A stretch of 64,000 nt of DNA, taken from positions 620,001-684,000 of the forward strand of contig NZ_CP045725.1 of assembly GCF_009646095.1 (NCBI RefSeq), written 5' to 3'. The notes beneath the pieces were generated by a model, which was not told the DNA's origin, searched no databases, and worked only from the letters and a program-made list of their open reading frames with translations. Shown piece after piece: positions 10,717-21,338 of this stretch (the stretch's first letter is position 1; every line of letters starts with the position of its first letter). This DNA is from Raineyella fluvialis (GTDB lineage: Bacteria; Actinomycetota; Actinomycetes; Propionibacteriales; Propionibacteriaceae). A program made the translations under genes and the position numbers.

Positions 10717-12263
10717 CAGTTCTTGCCCTCCGGGATCTGCGGCTTGGGTTCGGAGATCCCGACGCTCTGCATCGCCGTCACCGTCTGGGCCCCTTGGGGC
10801 TCAGCCAGCTTCAGCGCGGGGCGTGGGAAGAAACCGAGCACGAGGATGATCGCGAGCAGCGGGACGACGGCCACCCGCTCGCGCAGGGTGAGGTCGGCAT
10901 GGACCGTACGGGTCACCTGTTCGGTCACCGGACCGGTCATCGTGCGCTGGTAGACCGCCATCACGTACACCGCGGACAGCAGCAGCGCCACAGCCGCGAA
11001 GGCGGCGAGCCAGCGGTACTTGCTGAACGTCCCGGCCAGCACCATGAACTCCGAGACGAAGCTCGACAGCCCCGGCAGGGCCAGCGCCGACAGACCGGAG
11101 ACCAGCAGGAACCCGGCCATCACCGGGGCCACCTTCTGGACACCGCCGAACGCGGCGATATCCGCCGACCCACGCCGCTTCACCATGTAGCCGACGACGA
11201 GGAACAGCGCCGCCGTCGAGAGGCCGTGGTTGAACATGTAGAAGATCGACCCGGAGATGCCCGAGGTGGTCATCGCGAAGATGCCCAGCACCATGAAGCC
11301 GAAGTGGCTCACCGAGGTGAACGCGACGAACCGCATCAGGTTGCGCTGCCCGATCGCCGCGACGGCACCGTAGATGATCGAGATCAGCGCCAGCACCAGC
11401 ACCAGGGGCGTCGCCCACACGCTGGCCTCCGGGAAGAGCCCGAGGCAGAAGCGCAGCATCCCGAAGGTGCCGATCTTGTCCAGCACCGACACCATCAGGG
11501 TCGCGCTGCCGGGGTTCGAGGCCTCGGCGGCGTCGGCCAGCCAGGTGTGCACCGGCACCATCGGCGCCTTCACCGCGAACGCGATGAAGAATCCGGCGAA
11601 CAGCCACTTACCGACCGGCGTGTTGAACAGGCCGGAGGCGGCGGCCGGCTGCAGCGACTGCAGCGCGTACGTCGGCTGGCCGACCCCGGCCTGGACCGCG
11701 TAGACCCCGATCACGGAGACCAGCATGACCAGACCACCGGCGAGCGAGAACAGCAGGAACTTCATCGCCGCCGCGCTGCGCTTGTGGGCCCCGAAGCCGC
11801 CGATCAGGAAGTACATCGGGATCAGCGTGGCTTCGAAGAAGAGGTAGAAGAGCAGTACGTCGGTGGCCATGAACACATAGAGGGAGAGACCCTCCAGCAG
11901 CAGCGCGAGGCCGAAGAAGGACTGCGAGGTCCACCGGCCGGCGTTGGCATCCGGGTCGTCCCACACCGCGATCAGCACGACCGGGACGAGGATGGCGGTG
12001 AGCAGCACCATCAGCAGGCCCATGCCGTCGACGCCGAGGGAGTAGGAGGCCCCGATGGCCGGGATCCAGGACTGCGTCTCAACCAACTGCAGGCCGGCGG
12101 TGCCGGTGTCGAAGCGGAACGCGACCACCACGGCGACCACCAGGGTCACCAGGGCGAAGGCGAGCCCGACCGTACGGGCCAGCGGGCCCTTGATGAAGAC
12201 CAGTGTGAGCGCACCGATCAGTGGCAGCACCGCGAGCACGGTGAGCCAGGGGAACGTCGTCAT
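10716..12263 (-). CDS. nuoM: NADH-quinone oxidoreductase subunit M
   Basis: This 515-residue antiporter-like subunit of the complex I membrane arm translocates protons with NuoL and NuoN. It shows LYLFFEATLIPMYFLIG, FFIAFAVKAPMVPVHTWL (channel lysine) and FVAFTSVSHFGFMVLGIF (lysine/histidine path), all in the order expected for NuoM. The polar C-terminal tail after residue 490 is non-helical. A 16-base gap to nuoL contains a GAGGAG Shine-Dalgarno. Confidence 0.96.
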   Translation of the reverse strand: MTTFPWLTVLAVLPLIGALTLVFIKGPLARTVGLAFALVTLVVAVVVAFRFDTGTAGLQLVETQSWIPAIGASYSLGVDGMGLLMVLLTAILVPVVLIAVWDDPDANAGRWTSQSFFGLALLLEGLSLYVFMATDVLLFYLFFEATLIPMYFLIGGFGAHKRSAAAMKFLLFSLAGGLVMLVSVIGVYAVQAGVGQPTYALQSLQPAAASGLFNTPVGKWLFAGFFIAFAVKAPMVPVHTWLADAAEASNPGSATLMVSVLDKIGTFGMLRFCLGLFPEASVWATPLVLVLALISIIYGAVAAIGQRNLMRFVAFTSVSHFGFMVLGIFAMTTSGISGSIFYMFNHGLSTAALFLVVGYMVKRRGSADIAAFGGVQKVAPVMAGFLLVSGLSALALPGLSSFVSEFMVLAGTFSKYRWLAAFAAVALLLSAVYVMAVYQRTMTGPVTEQVTRTVHADLTLRERVAVVPLLAIILVLGFFPRPALKLAEPQGAQTVTAMQSVGISEPKPQIPEGKN

Positions 12264-12279
12264 GTGATTTCTCCTCGTG

Positions 12280-14187
12280 TCAGGCCAGCCGGCCCAGGAT
12301 CAGCACGACGGCGATGAGGACGGAGCCCGCCACCATCGTCAACGCGTACGAACGGACGTAGCCGGTCTGGACCCGCTTGAAGAGCTGGCCGAGGCCGCCG
12401 AAGGCGGTGCCGGTGCCGTTGGCGACGGCGTCGATGCCGTGGTCGTCGACAGCCATCACAGCCGTCACGACGCCGTTGCCGGTGTTGGTGAACGCGGCGG
12501 CGTTGATCGTGTCGCCGTAGAGGTCGTTGCGGCCGATCCGGGTCATGACGGACACGTTCTCCGGGGCGCGGTCGGGGACGTCCTCGCGGAACAGCCACCA
12601 GCCGAGGGCCACGCCCGCCGCGACCACCAGAATGGTCAGCCCGCCGATCAGGGTGAAGTGGAACAGCCCGGTGGGCTCCACCTCGCCGTTCACGGCCGGG
12701 GCCAGGAAGCGGCCGATCCAGTTGTTCATCAGCAGGCCGCCGATCACCGACAGCGCGGCGAGCACCACCAGCGGCACCCACATCACCATCGGCGACTCGT
12801 GCGGGTGCACCTCGTCACGCCAGCGCTTCTCGCCGAAGAAGGTCATCATCATCAGCCGGGTCATGTAGAAGCCGGTCACCCCGGCGCCGAACAGCGCCAG
12901 CACACCGACGACCGGGTTGAAGGCGAACGCCGCCTCGATGATGTGGTCCTTCGAGTAGAAGCCGGCGAAGAACGGGAAGCCGATGATCGCCAGGTAGCCC
13001 ATCGCGAAGGTCAGGAAGGTGATCCGCATCGCCTTCGCCAGGCCACCGTAGTGGCGCATGTTGACGTCGTCGTTCATGCCGTGCATGACCGACCCCGCCC
13101 CGAGGAACATGTTGGCCTTGAAGAAGCCGTGGGTCAGCAGGTGGAAGATGGCGAACGCGTAGCCGGCCGGGCCGATACCCGCGGCGAGCATCATGTAGCC
13201 GATCTGCGACATCGTCGAGCCGGCCAGGACCTTCTTGATGTCGTCCTTCGCGCTACCGATCCAGGCACCCGCCAGCAGCGTGACGGTGCCGACGATCACC
13301 ACGATCGTCGAGGCCACCTGTGACATCGCGTAGATGGAGCCGGAGCGGACGACCAGGTAGACACCGGCGGTGACCATCGTCGCGGCGTGGATCAGCGCGG
13401 AGACGGGGGTCGGGCCCTCCATGGCGTCCAGCAGCCAGGCCTGCAGCGGGACCTGCGCGGACTTCGCGCAGGCGCCGACCAGCAACAGGACCCCGAGCAG
13501 GGTCGCGATCGCCGGGGTCATCTTCGGCGAGCCGGCGTTCACCGCGTCGAACGAGGTCGACCCGAAGAGGGCGATCATCAGCATCAGCGCGATGGACATT
13601 CCGACGTCACCGACGCGGTTCATCACGAACGCCTTGGTCGCGGCCTTCGCGGCGCTCGGACGGTGCTGCCAGAAGCCGATCAGCAGGTAGGACGACAGGC
13701 CGACACCCTCCCAGCCGAAGAACAGCAACAGGTAGTTGTCCGCCAGCACCAGGATCAGCATCGCCGTGACGAAGAGGTTCAGGTAGGCGAAGAACCGGCG
13801 CCGGTTGGGATCGTGCGCCATGTAGCCGATCGAGTAGACGTGGATCAGCGACCCGACACCCGTGATCAACAGGGCGAACAGGATCGACAGTTGGTCGATC
13901 CGTAGCCCGAAGCTCGCGGTCCAGGAGCCGGCGTTGATCCACTCGTAGAACGGCGCGCTGACCACGCGCTGGTCCGTGGGCCGCAGCAGCATCTCGGCGA
14001 AGAGGCAGGCCGCGATCGCGAAGGACCAGATCGGCATCGCGGTCGCGAGGTAGTGGCCCCAGCGGTCGGTGACCCGACCGAGGACGAGCAGCAGCAGGGC
14101 ACCGAGCGCGGGGGCGGCGATCATCGTCCAGCCCCAGGTGAACATGCCCACAGCCGGGACCGAGGCGATCACTTCTTGCGGAATCAT
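12280..14187 (-). CDS. nuoL: NADH-quinone oxidoreductase subunit L
   Basis: This 635-residue subunit is the distal antiporter-like part of the membrane arm, with the long lateral helix expected at its C-terminal end. Family segments include HVYSIGYMAHDPNRRRFFAY, LLLFFGWEGVGLSSYLLIG, KSAQVPLQAWLLDAMEGPTP and VSALIHAATMVTAGVYL. Length is within the usual 600-650 range. Eleven bases separate it from nuoK. Confidence 0.97.
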   Translation of the reverse strand: MIPQEVIASVPAVGMFTWGWTMIAAPALGALLLLVLGRVTDRWGHYLATAMPIWSFAIAACLFAEMLLRPTDQRVVSAPFYEWINAGSWTASFGLRIDQLSILFALLITGVGSLIHVYSIGYMAHDPNRRRFFAYLNLFVTAMLILVLADNYLLLFFGWEGVGLSSYLLIGFWQHRPSAAKAATKAFVMNRVGDVGMSIALMLMIALFGSTSFDAVNAGSPKMTPAIATLLGVLLLVGACAKSAQVPLQAWLLDAMEGPTPVSALIHAATMVTAGVYLVVRSGSIYAMSQVASTIVVIVGTVTLLAGAWIGSAKDDIKKVLAGSTMSQIGYMMLAAGIGPAGYAFAIFHLLTHGFFKANMFLGAGSVMHGMNDDVNMRHYGGLAKAMRITFLTFAMGYLAIIGFPFFAGFYSKDHIIEAAFAFNPVVGVLALFGAGVTGFYMTRLMMMTFFGEKRWRDEVHPHESPMVMWVPLVVLAALSVIGGLLMNNWIGRFLAPAVNGEVEPTGLFHFTLIGGLTILVVAAGVALGWWLFREDVPDRAPENVSVMTRIGRNDLYGDTINAAAFTNTGNGVVTAVMAVDDHGIDAVANGTGTAFGGLGQLFKRVQTGYVRSYALTMVAGSVLIAVVLILGRLA

Positions 14188-14198
14188 CGGCGCGCCCC

Positions 14199-14498
14199 TC
14201 AGAACTTCAGCAGGTTGGCGTCGTCGACCGAGGCCGACCGACGCGTACGGAAAATGGACACGATGATCGCGAGGCCGACGACGACTTCACAGGCCGCCAC
14301 CACCATCACGAACAGGGCACCGACCTGGCCGTCGAGGACGCCCCAGTAGTGGGAGAACGTGACCAGCAGCAGGTTGGCGCTGTTGAGCATCAGCTCGATC
14401 GACATGAACGCGACGATGGCGTTGCGGCGCAGCATCACGCCGGCGGCGCCGATGACGAACAGCAGCGCTGCCAGGATGAGGTAGTTGTTCGGGCTCAT
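14199..14498 (-). CDS. nuoK: NADH-quinone oxidoreductase subunit K
   Basis: This three-helix, 99-residue subunit of the complex I membrane arm begins [20 protein letters not shown]. The conserved glutamates in [11 protein letters not shown] and [13 protein letters not shown] form part of the proton-coupling path. The start overlaps the nuoJ stop as ATGA. Confidence 0.96.
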   Translation of the reverse strand: MSPNNYLILAALLFVIGAAGVMLRRNAIVAFMSIELMLNSANLLLVTFSHYWGVLDGQVGALFVMVVAACEVVVGLAIIVSIFRTRRSASVDDANLLKF

Positions 14499-15388
14499 CG
14501 TTGTTCGGTCCCCTCCGCGGAATCGGTCCCGGTGCCCGCCGATGCGGCGGTCTCCAACTGCTCACGATCGGCTCGCGCGGCCGCGACCGTCCGGCCACCG
14601 ACGGCGTCGGTGGCTTGCGGCTCGATCGCGGCGAGGCTCTCCCGCACCGGGTCGGCCAGGGTGTCACCCTGCAGCATCACGCCCCGCAGCTTCAGGGTCC
14701 GCGAGACGGAGGGCTCGGAGACCGAACCGTCCGGCAGCAGGGCGGGGGCGTCGACGCCGTTGTGGCGGGCGAAGACACCGGAGGCCGGCAGACCGCCGGG
14801 GTGGGCGCCGGTCCTGGCGTACGCCTGCATCCGCTCGCGCGACTGCTCGGGCTGGGACTTCTTCGGCGTCGTACGCTCCCGGTGCGCCAGCACCATCGCA
14901 CCGATGGTCGCGATCAGCAGCAGGGCGGCCGCCGCCTCGAACACCAGCACGTACGGGCCGAAGAGCAGGGCGGCGATGCCCTGCGCGTTACCGATCGAGT
15001 TCGCATCAGCCAGCCCGCGGGGCGCACCGCCCACGGCGTGACCGATCCCGACGACGACCAGGACCAGCAGCGCGAGCGCGGCCAGCGCCGCCAGCACCCG
15101 CTGCCCCTTGATCGTCTCGACGATCGAGTCGGTGGTGTCGACACCGACCAACATCACGACGAAGAGGAACAGCATCATGATCGCGCCGGTGTAGACGATG
15201 ATCTGCACGGCCAGCAGGAAGGGCGAGTCGAGGGCGCCGTACTGGATGGCGAGCGCGATCATCACGAACGCCATGAACAGCGCCGAGTGCACCGGCTTGC
15301 GTGACAGCACGATGCCGAGGGCGCCCAGCACCATCAGCGGCGCGAGCAACCAGAAGGCCACCGCTTGGGCGGTCACCAGGGTGATCAT
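14495..15388 (-). CDS. nuoJ: NADH-quinone oxidoreductase subunit J with long polar C-terminus
   Basis: Residues 1-165 form the five-helix NuoJ core, with [15 protein letters not shown] as the pi-bulge helix. From about 175 the remaining 120 residues are polar, without predicted helices, and longer than in E. coli NuoJ. They may be an actinobacterial extension. The ATG at MITLVTAQ is chosen because the upstream open frame overlaps nuoI. ATGA overlaps join it to both neighbours. Confidence 0.93.
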   Translation of the reverse strand: MITLVTAQAVAFWLLAPLMVLGALGIVLSRKPVHSALFMAFVMIALAIQYGALDSPFLLAVQIIVYTGAIMMLFLFVVMLVGVDTTDSIVETIKGQRVLAALAALALLVLVVVGIGHAVGGAPRGLADANSIGNAQGIAALLFGPYVLVFEAAAALLLIATIGAMVLAHRERTTPKKSQPEQSRERMQAYARTGAHPGGLPASGVFARHNGVDAPALLPDGSVSEPSVSRTLKLRGVMLQGDTLADPVRESLAAIEPQATDAVGGRTVAAARADREQLETAASAGTGTDSAEGTEQR

Positions 15389-16098
15389 CGTTCGACTCCC
15401 TTGCTCTGCGTCGGCTCGGCCTCGAGGGCCGGATCCGACGGCATGCTGTAGTCCGGGTGGAACTGCTTGCGCATCTCCTTGCGCGCCTCGGACCCGGCAC
15501 GGATCCACGGCGTGCCCACTGGGCGTGCCTCAGACTCGTCGACGTACGTGTCCTGGTGGCCCTCCGGCATCCGGGTGTCCGGAACACCGGTGTCGGGCAG
15601 GCCGAGGAAGTAGGCCCGCTCGGTGTCGCCGAGCCGGCGCGGGTGCGGCGGCTGCTCCATGCCGGGCAGCAGCGGGGCGAGCAACTGGTCCTTCTCGAGG
15701 ATCATCGCCTCCCGCGTGGTGTCGGCCAGCTCGAACTCGTTCGTCATCGTCAGCGCCCGGGTGGGGCAGGCCTCGATGCAGAACCCGCACAGGATGCAGC
15801 GCAGGTAGTTGATCTGGTAGACGGCGCCGTAGCGCTCACCCGGGGAGTACCGCGCCTCCTCGGTGTTGTCCGCGCCTTCGACGTAGATCGCGTCGGCCGG
15901 GCAGGCCCATGCGCACAGCTCGCAGCCCACGCACTTCTCCAGCCCGTCCGGCCACCGGTTGAGCTGGTGCCGCCCGTGGTAGCGCGGCATGATCATCGCC
16001 GGCCGCTCGGGGTACATCCGGGCCTGGTCGCCCTTCACCTGGGTCTTCCGGAACAGGGTGGAGAACGTCACCCCGAACCCGGCAACAGGATTCACCAT
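15385..16098 (-). CDS. nuoI: NADH-quinone oxidoreductase subunit I
   Basis: This is the ferredoxin-like peripheral subunit of complex I that carries clusters N6a and N6b. Two [4Fe-4S] motifs are visible: [12 protein letters not shown] and [12 protein letters not shown]. The fold is complete by about residue 150, and a further 85 polar residues form a C-terminal extension. The start codon shares one base with the nuoH stop (TGATG). Confidence 0.96.
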   Translation of the reverse strand: MVNPVAGFGVTFSTLFRKTQVKGDQARMYPERPAMIMPRYHGRHQLNRWPDGLEKCVGCELCAWACPADAIYVEGADNTEEARYSPGERYGAVYQINYLRCILCGFCIEACPTRALTMTNEFELADTTREAMILEKDQLLAPLLPGMEQPPHPRRLGDTERAYFLGLPDTGVPDTRMPEGHQDTYVDESEARPVGTPWIRAGSEARKEMRKQFHPDYSMPSDPALEAEPTQSKGVER

Positions 16099-17449
16099 CA
16101 GGAATCAGCCCTTCGCTGGGAGTCGGACGTTTCGGACAGGGCCGGGCCGGTCGGTTCGTCCGCCGCCGAGCTGACCACGTCCACCAGGCCGGGGACCTGC
16201 TGGTCCCCATCGGCGGGACGGGGTAGCCACCGGCGTACGGATCGAACTCCGCCGGCTCCTCCTCGGTCTGCGGGGCTTCCTGCGGGCCGCCGAAGAGCAG
16301 CAGCGCGATCAGCGCCGCGGCCACGACGATGGCCGCGATCCAGAAGCCGCGGCTGCCGATCCAGCCGTCGGCCACGCCGACGCGGAAGACCGCGACGAGC
16401 ATCGTCCAGCCGAGGGAGACCGGGATGAGCCACTTCCAGCCGAGGCGCATCAGCTGGTCGTACCGGATCCGCGGGACGGTCGCCCGGGTCCAGATGAACA
16501 GGAACATGAAGAAGTACGCCTTGAGCAGGAACCACACCGGCCCCAGCCACGGGTTGTTCAGCACACCGATGTTGTTGAACGGCCAGATGGGCAGGTAGCC
16601 ACCCATGAACAGCGTCGTCGCCACGCACGACACCATGAACATGTTGATGTACTCGGACAGGAAGAACAGCGCGTACGTCATGCCGGAGTACTCCGTCATG
16701 TAGCCCGACCCCAGCTCGCCCTCGGCCTCGGGGAGGTCGAACGGCTGGCGGTTGGTCTCGGCGAACATCGAGATGACGTAGATGATGAACGACGGGATGA
16801 GGAGCAGGAAGTACCAGCCCATCGACCCGGCCCACACCACGGAGCCGAACTGCAGTGGCTTCGCCTGCGCCAGGACGATCTCGCTGGTGGACAGCGTCCC
16901 GGCGTAGAGGAAGACCGACACCAGCGACAGACCCATGGCGATCTCGTAGGAGATCATCGACGCGGTCGAGCGCAGACCACCGAGCAGGGCGTACGTGGAC
17001 GAGGACGACCAACCGGCCAGCACCACGCCGTAGACCGCGACCGAGGTCAGCGCCAGGTAGAGCAGCACCGCGGCCGGGGTGTCCACCAGCTGCAGCTGGG
17101 TCGTGACCCCGAACATCTTCACCGTGCCGCCGAAGGGGATCAGCGAGAAGGTGCCGAAGGCGACCACCGTCATGATGAACGGCGCCAGCTTGAAGACGAA
17201 TCGATCCGCCAGCTTCGGCGTCACGTCCTCCTTGAACAGCAGCTTGAGGCCGTCGCCGAGGGCCTGGATCAGGCCGAACGGACCGGCGAAGTTCGGCCCG
17301 ATGCGCTGCTGCATGCGACCCAGCGTGCGGCGCTCCAGCCAGACGTTGAAGATCGTCGCGAGCAGGATGAACACGAACCAGATGACGACCTTGATGATCA
17401 CCAACCACACCGGGTCGTGACCGAACAGGTCCAGGTTCTGCGGGATCAT
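16098..17449 (-). CDS. nuoH: NADH-quinone oxidoreductase subunit H (frame broken once near the end)
   Basis: This membrane subunit forms the quinone chamber with NuoB and NuoD. Diagnostic segments are [39 protein letters not shown] and [17 protein letters not shown]. The core is intact. Only the last 40 residues are shifted, and one more C in the run at 16220-16223 gives [20 protein letters not shown] and a stop overlapping the nuoI ATG. The restored protein has 450 residues. The start overlaps the nuoG stop as ATGA. Confidence 0.94.
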
Positions 17450-20010
17450 GCCATGCCTCCAGTCGAGTCGTCGGAGCGAGCAATCGAGTCGGCGAGGAGT
17501 CGGACCCGGTCACCGGCGCCGACACCGAGGGCCTCTGCCGGAGACAGCCCGGGCGCGTTGCGAGGCACCCACACGACGTCGTCGACCATCGAGGCCTCGA
17601 CCACCAGCGGGTAGCGCAGTTCTGCTCCGCCGGCCTGCAGGGCCACGGTCTCACCGGCGCCGATCCGCTCCGCGGTCGCGGCCGAGACACGGGCCACCGG
17701 GAGGGGCCCGGTCCCGGCGAGGTAGGGCTCGCCGTCCTGTCCACGACCGGCGTCCAGCAGGGTGCGCCAGGTGGCGAGCACGACGTCGCCCTCCTGGGCG
17801 GTCGGCGCGGGGGCGGCGGTGGTGGCCGGAGCGGCGGCTCGCTGACCCTCCCAGCGGCCGAGCTGGTCGAGCTCGGCCCAGGCGGCGTCGGCGTCCGGGA
17901 TGCCGAGGTCGGCCCCCAGCCCGTCGGCGAGGGCGACCAGGATGCGCAGGTCGTCGACCACGGTCCGCGGCGAGACGACCTGGGCGATCGGGCGCTCCCG
18001 GCCCTCCCAGTTCAGGAAGGTGCCGCGGCGCTCCTCGAACAGGCTCACCGGGAAGACGACGTCCGCCCGAGCGGTCACCTCGGACAGGCGCTGCTCCAGG
18101 CTGATCACGAAGCCGGCGTTCTCCAGGCCGAGGCGAGCAGCCGCGGGGTTGCGGAAGTCGGTCGGCTCCACGCCGCCGATCACCAGGGCCTGGATCCGTC
18201 CCTCGGCCGCGGCGGCGAGGATCGCGTCGGCGTCCAGGCCGGCCTGGGTCGGCAACTCGTCGATCTCCCACGCTGCGCGGACGTCGACCAGCGCCTCGGC
18301 GGCGTCGGCCGGACGACCACCGGGCAACAGGTTCGGCAGCAGACCGGCCTCGAGGGCCCCCCGCTCCCCCGCCCGACGCGGGATCCAGGCGATCCGCGCG
18401 CCCGTACGCTCCGCCAGACCAAGAACGGCGCTGAGGGTGCCGGCATCGGCACCGGCCCGCTCGCCGACGAGGATCACCCCGGCACCGCCGAGGTCGACCT
18501 CGTCACCGAGCCCGTCGAGGCGGGCGGCCTCGCCACCCGGCACCGTCGGGACCAGCGTGGCACCCAGCTTCACCGACCCGTTGCTGAGGAAGGGAGCGAC
18601 GGTGAAGACCCGCAGCTTCTTCTTGCGCCAGGCCTTGCGCAGGCGCAGGAACACGATCGGCGACTCGTCCTCCGGCTCGAAGCCGACCAGCAGCACACCG
18701 GAGGCCTTCTCCAGGTCGGTGTACGTCACCGACTCCTGGAGCGACCGGCCGGCCACCGCGTGGGCCAGGAAGCCGGCCTCCTCGGCACTGTGCGGGCGGG
18801 ACCGGAAGTCCACGTTGTTGGTGCCCAGGGCGACCCGGGCGAACTTGGACCACGCGTACGCGTCCTCCAGGGTGACCCGGCCGCCGGGCAGCAGGCCGAC
18901 GTTGCGGCCAGCGGCGCGCAGGCCCTCGACGGCCGCATTGACGGCCTCTGGCCAGGAGGCGGGACGCAGGACACCGTCCTCGCGGATCAGCGGGTGGGTG
19001 AGCCGGTCGTCGCCGCGTCCGGAGACGAAGGCGAAGCGGCCCTTGTCGCAGTTCCACTCCTCGTTGACGTCCGGATCGTCTCCGGCGTAGCGGCGCATGA
19101 CCTCGTTGCGGCGGTGGTCGACCCGCAGTTCGCAGCCGGCCGCGCAGTGCTCACACGTCGTCATCGTCGACACCAGGTCGAACGGGCGGGCGCGGAAGCG
19201 GTAGGCGGTGCTGGTCAGGGCCCCCACCGGGCAGATCTGGATGACGTTGCCCGAGAAGTAGGAGTTGAACGGCTGCTCGCGGTAGATCGCGACCTGCTCC
19301 ACGGCACCACGCTCGGCCAGATCGATGAACGCGTCGCCGGCGATCTGGTCGGCGAACCGGGTGCACCGGGAGCAGAGCACGCAGCGATCACGGTCGAGCA
19401 GGATCTCGGTGGAGATCGGGATCGGCTTGGGGTAGGTCCGCTTCACGTCGTTGAACCGGGTGTCGGCGTTGCCGACCATCACGGCCTGGTTCTGCAGCGG
19501 ACACTCGCCGCCCTTGTCGCAGATGGGGCAGTCGAGCGGGTGGTTGATCAGCAGGAACTCGTTGATCCCGTTCTGCGCCTTGGCGGCGACCGGCGAGGTC
19601 ATCTGCGTCTTGATCACCTGGCCCGGCATCACGGTGGTGGTGCACGACGCCTGCGGCTTCGGCATCGGACGCCCGCGGCCGTCGTCGCTGATCTCCACCA
19701 GGCACTGACGGCAGGCACCGACCGGGTCGAGCAGCGGGTGGTCACAGAAGCGCGGGACGGGGTGACCGATCATCTCGGCGGCGCGGATGATCAACGTGCC
19801 CTTGGGGACGTTGACCTCGACGCCGTCGATCGTCACGGTGATCAGGTCGGCCGGGTCCATCTCGGCGATCTGGCGCGACAGCGGGTTACGGTTCAGCGCC
19901 AGCGCGGCGTCCGCCGTGTTGGTGTTGGCGCCGCCCGACATCAGGGCGCCACCCTGCGGGTCACCGGCCGGGGTGGCGAGCTTCTCGGCTTCCTTCGTCG
20001 TCTCACTCAT
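17446..20010 (-). CDS. nuoG: NADH-quinone oxidoreductase subunit G
   Basis: This 854-residue subunit is the largest peripheral part of complex I. From the N-terminus it has a [2Fe-2S] site (FCDHPLLDPVGACRQCLVEI), the His-Cys3 cluster site (HPLDCPICDKGGECPLQ), two [4Fe-4S] motifs (CVLCSRC and CEHCAAGC) and then a molybdopterin-oxidoreductase-like domain without cofactor ligands. The ATG chosen overlaps the nuoF stop (ATGA). A longer upstream frame lies inside nuoF and is rejected. The first 40 residues are a polar, poorly conserved lead. Confidence 0.95.
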   Translation of the reverse strand: MSETTKEAEKLATPAGDPQGGALMSGGANTNTADAALALNRNPLSRQIAEMDPADLITVTIDGVEVNVPKGTLIIRAAEMIGHPVPRFCDHPLLDPVGACRQCLVEISDDGRGRPMPKPQASCTTTVMPGQVIKTQMTSPVAAKAQNGINEFLLINHPLDCPICDKGGECPLQNQAVMVGNADTRFNDVKRTYPKPIPISTEILLDRDRCVLCSRCTRFADQIAGDAFIDLAERGAVEQVAIYREQPFNSYFSGNVIQICPVGALTSTAYRFRARPFDLVSTMTTCEHCAAGCELRVDHRRNEVMRRYAGDDPDVNEEWNCDKGRFAFVSGRGDDRLTHPLIREDGVLRPASWPEAVNAAVEGLRAAGRNVGLLPGGRVTLEDAYAWSKFARVALGTNNVDFRSRPHSAEEAGFLAHAVAGRSLQESVTYTDLEKASGVLLVGFEPEDESPIVFLRLRKAWRKKKLRVFTVAPFLSNGSVKLGATLVPTVPGGEAARLDGLGDEVDLGGAGVILVGERAGADAGTLSAVLGLAERTGARIAWIPRRAGERGALEAGLLPNLLPGGRPADAAEALVDVRAAWEIDELPTQAGLDADAILAAAAEGRIQALVIGGVEPTDFRNPAAARLGLENAGFVISLEQRLSEVTARADVVFPVSLFEERRGTFLNWEGRERPIAQVVSPRTVVDDLRILVALADGLGADLGIPDADAAWAELDQLGRWEGQRAAAPATTAAPAPTAQEGDVVLATWRTLLDAGRGQDGEPYLAGTGPLPVARVSAATAERIGAGETVALQAGGAELRYPLVVEASMVDDVVWVPRNAPGLSPAEALGVGAGDRVRLLADSIARSDDSTGGMA

Positions 20011-21338
20011 GCGGTGGCTCCGCTCTCGGCAGCGACGCCCGGGCGGTACCAGGCGGTCGTCTTCTCGTACGGGAACAGCTCCCAGGCGGGGGTGTGCAGG
20101 CCCGCCTCGAACTCGGATCGGAAGTGATGGATCATCGACTTCACGATCGTGGCGGTGCCGTCGGCCAGGGCACAGAAGGACCGGCCGGCGATGTTGTCGG
20201 CGAGGTCCAGCAGCTTCTCGACGTCGCCCTCCTCGCCCTTGCCGGCCTCGAGCCGCGCGAGGATCTGGACGAGCCACCACGAACCCTCACGGCACGGGGT
20301 GCACTTGCCGCAGGACTCGTGCTTGTAGAACTCGACGTAGCGGGCGCAGGCGCGGACCGCCGAGGTGGTCTCGTCGAAGCACTGCAGGGCCTTGGTGCCC
20401 AGGCCGGCGCCGGCCTTCGCCGGGCCGTCGTAGTCGAGCGGCACGTCGAGGTGTTCGGCGGTCAGGACGCCGAGCGAGGAGCCGCCGGGGGTCCAGAACT
20501 TCAGCTCGTGCCCGTGCCGGATCCCGCCGGCGAGGTCGAGCAGCTGGCGCAGCGTGATGCCCATCGGGGCCTCGAACTGACCAGGGTTGGCCACATGGCC
20601 GGACAGCGAGTACAGGGTGAAACCGCGCGAGCTCTCCGGACCCATCGAGGTGAACCAGTCGACGCCCTTCGACACGATGGACGGCACCGTGGCGATCGTC
20701 TCGACGTTGTTGATCACCGTCGGGGAGGCGTAGAGGCCTGCGACCGCCGGGAACGGCGGCTTCAGGCGCGGCTGGCCGCGCCGCCCCTCGAGGGAGTCGA
20801 GCAGGGCCGTCTCCTCGCCGCAGATGTAGGCACCGGCACCGGCGTGCACGGTGACCTCGAGGTCGAAGTCGGTGCCGAGGATGCCCTTGCCGAGGTAGCC
20901 CGCGGAATAGGCCTCGCGGACCGCCTGCTGCATCCGGCGGATGACGTGCAGCACCTCACCACGGATGTAGACGAACGCGTGGTGGCAACCCACCGCGTAC
21001 GAGCTGATGATGATGCCCTCCAGCAGCGTGTGCGGGGAGGCCATCACCAGCGGGATGTCCTTGCAGGTGCCCGGCTCGGACTCGTCGCAGTTGACGACCA
21101 GGTAGACCGGGTTGGGGTTGTCCTTGGGCAGGAAGCTCCACTTCACACCCGCGGGGAAGCCCGCGCCGCCACGGCCGCGCAGGTTGGAGGCCTTGACCTG
21201 GCCGGCGATGTCGGCCGGCGCCTGCTCCAGGGCCGTCCGCAGCGCGGAGTAGCCACCGGTGCGCTCGTAGTTGGTGAGCTTCCAGGCCCGCTCATCGCCC
21301 CAGTTGGCGCTGAGGACCGGGGTCAGCATGTCGGTCAC
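20007..21338 (-). CDS. nuoF: NADH-quinone oxidoreductase subunit F
   Basis: This is the FMN- and NADH-binding subunit of complex I, 443 residues. The nucleotide/FMN sites are RGRGGAGFPAGVKWSF and AYICGEETALLDSLEGRRG. The N3 [4Fe-4S] ligands are in SCGKCTPCREG and, about 40 residues later, SFCAL. The GTG start is chosen because it overlaps the nuoE stop as GTGA, with GGAGG just upstream. An ATG nine bases further in is the alternative. Confidence 0.96.
   Translation of the reverse strand: MTDMLTPVLSANWGDERAWKLTNYERTGGYSALRTALEQAPADIAGQVKASNLRGRGGAGFPAGVKWSFLPKDNPNPVYLVVNCDESEPGTCKDIPLVMASPHTLLEGIIISSYAVGCHHAFVYIRGEVLHVIRRMQQAVREAYSAGYLGKGILGTDFDLEVTVHAGAGAYICGEETALLDSLEGRRGQPRLKPPFPAVAGLYASPTVINNVETIATVPSIVSKGVDWFTSMGPESSRGFTLYSLSGHVANPGQFEAPMGITLRQLLDLAGGIRHGHELKFWTPGGSSLGVLTAEHLDVPLDYDGPAKAGAGLGTKALQCFDETTSAVRACARYVEFYKHESCGKCTPCREGSWWLVQILARLEAGKGEEGDVEKLLDLADNIAGRSFCALADGTATIVKSMIHHFRSEFEAGLHTPAWELFPYEKTTAWYRPGVAAESGATA

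Noticed and set aside
8857-10953. 698-codon open frame opposite the polyprenyl synthase and nuoN genes
   Set aside because: It is an antisense shadow of strongly conserved genes: low-complexity, rich in H, R, D and G, with no recognisable motif. High-G+C genomes produce many such frames.
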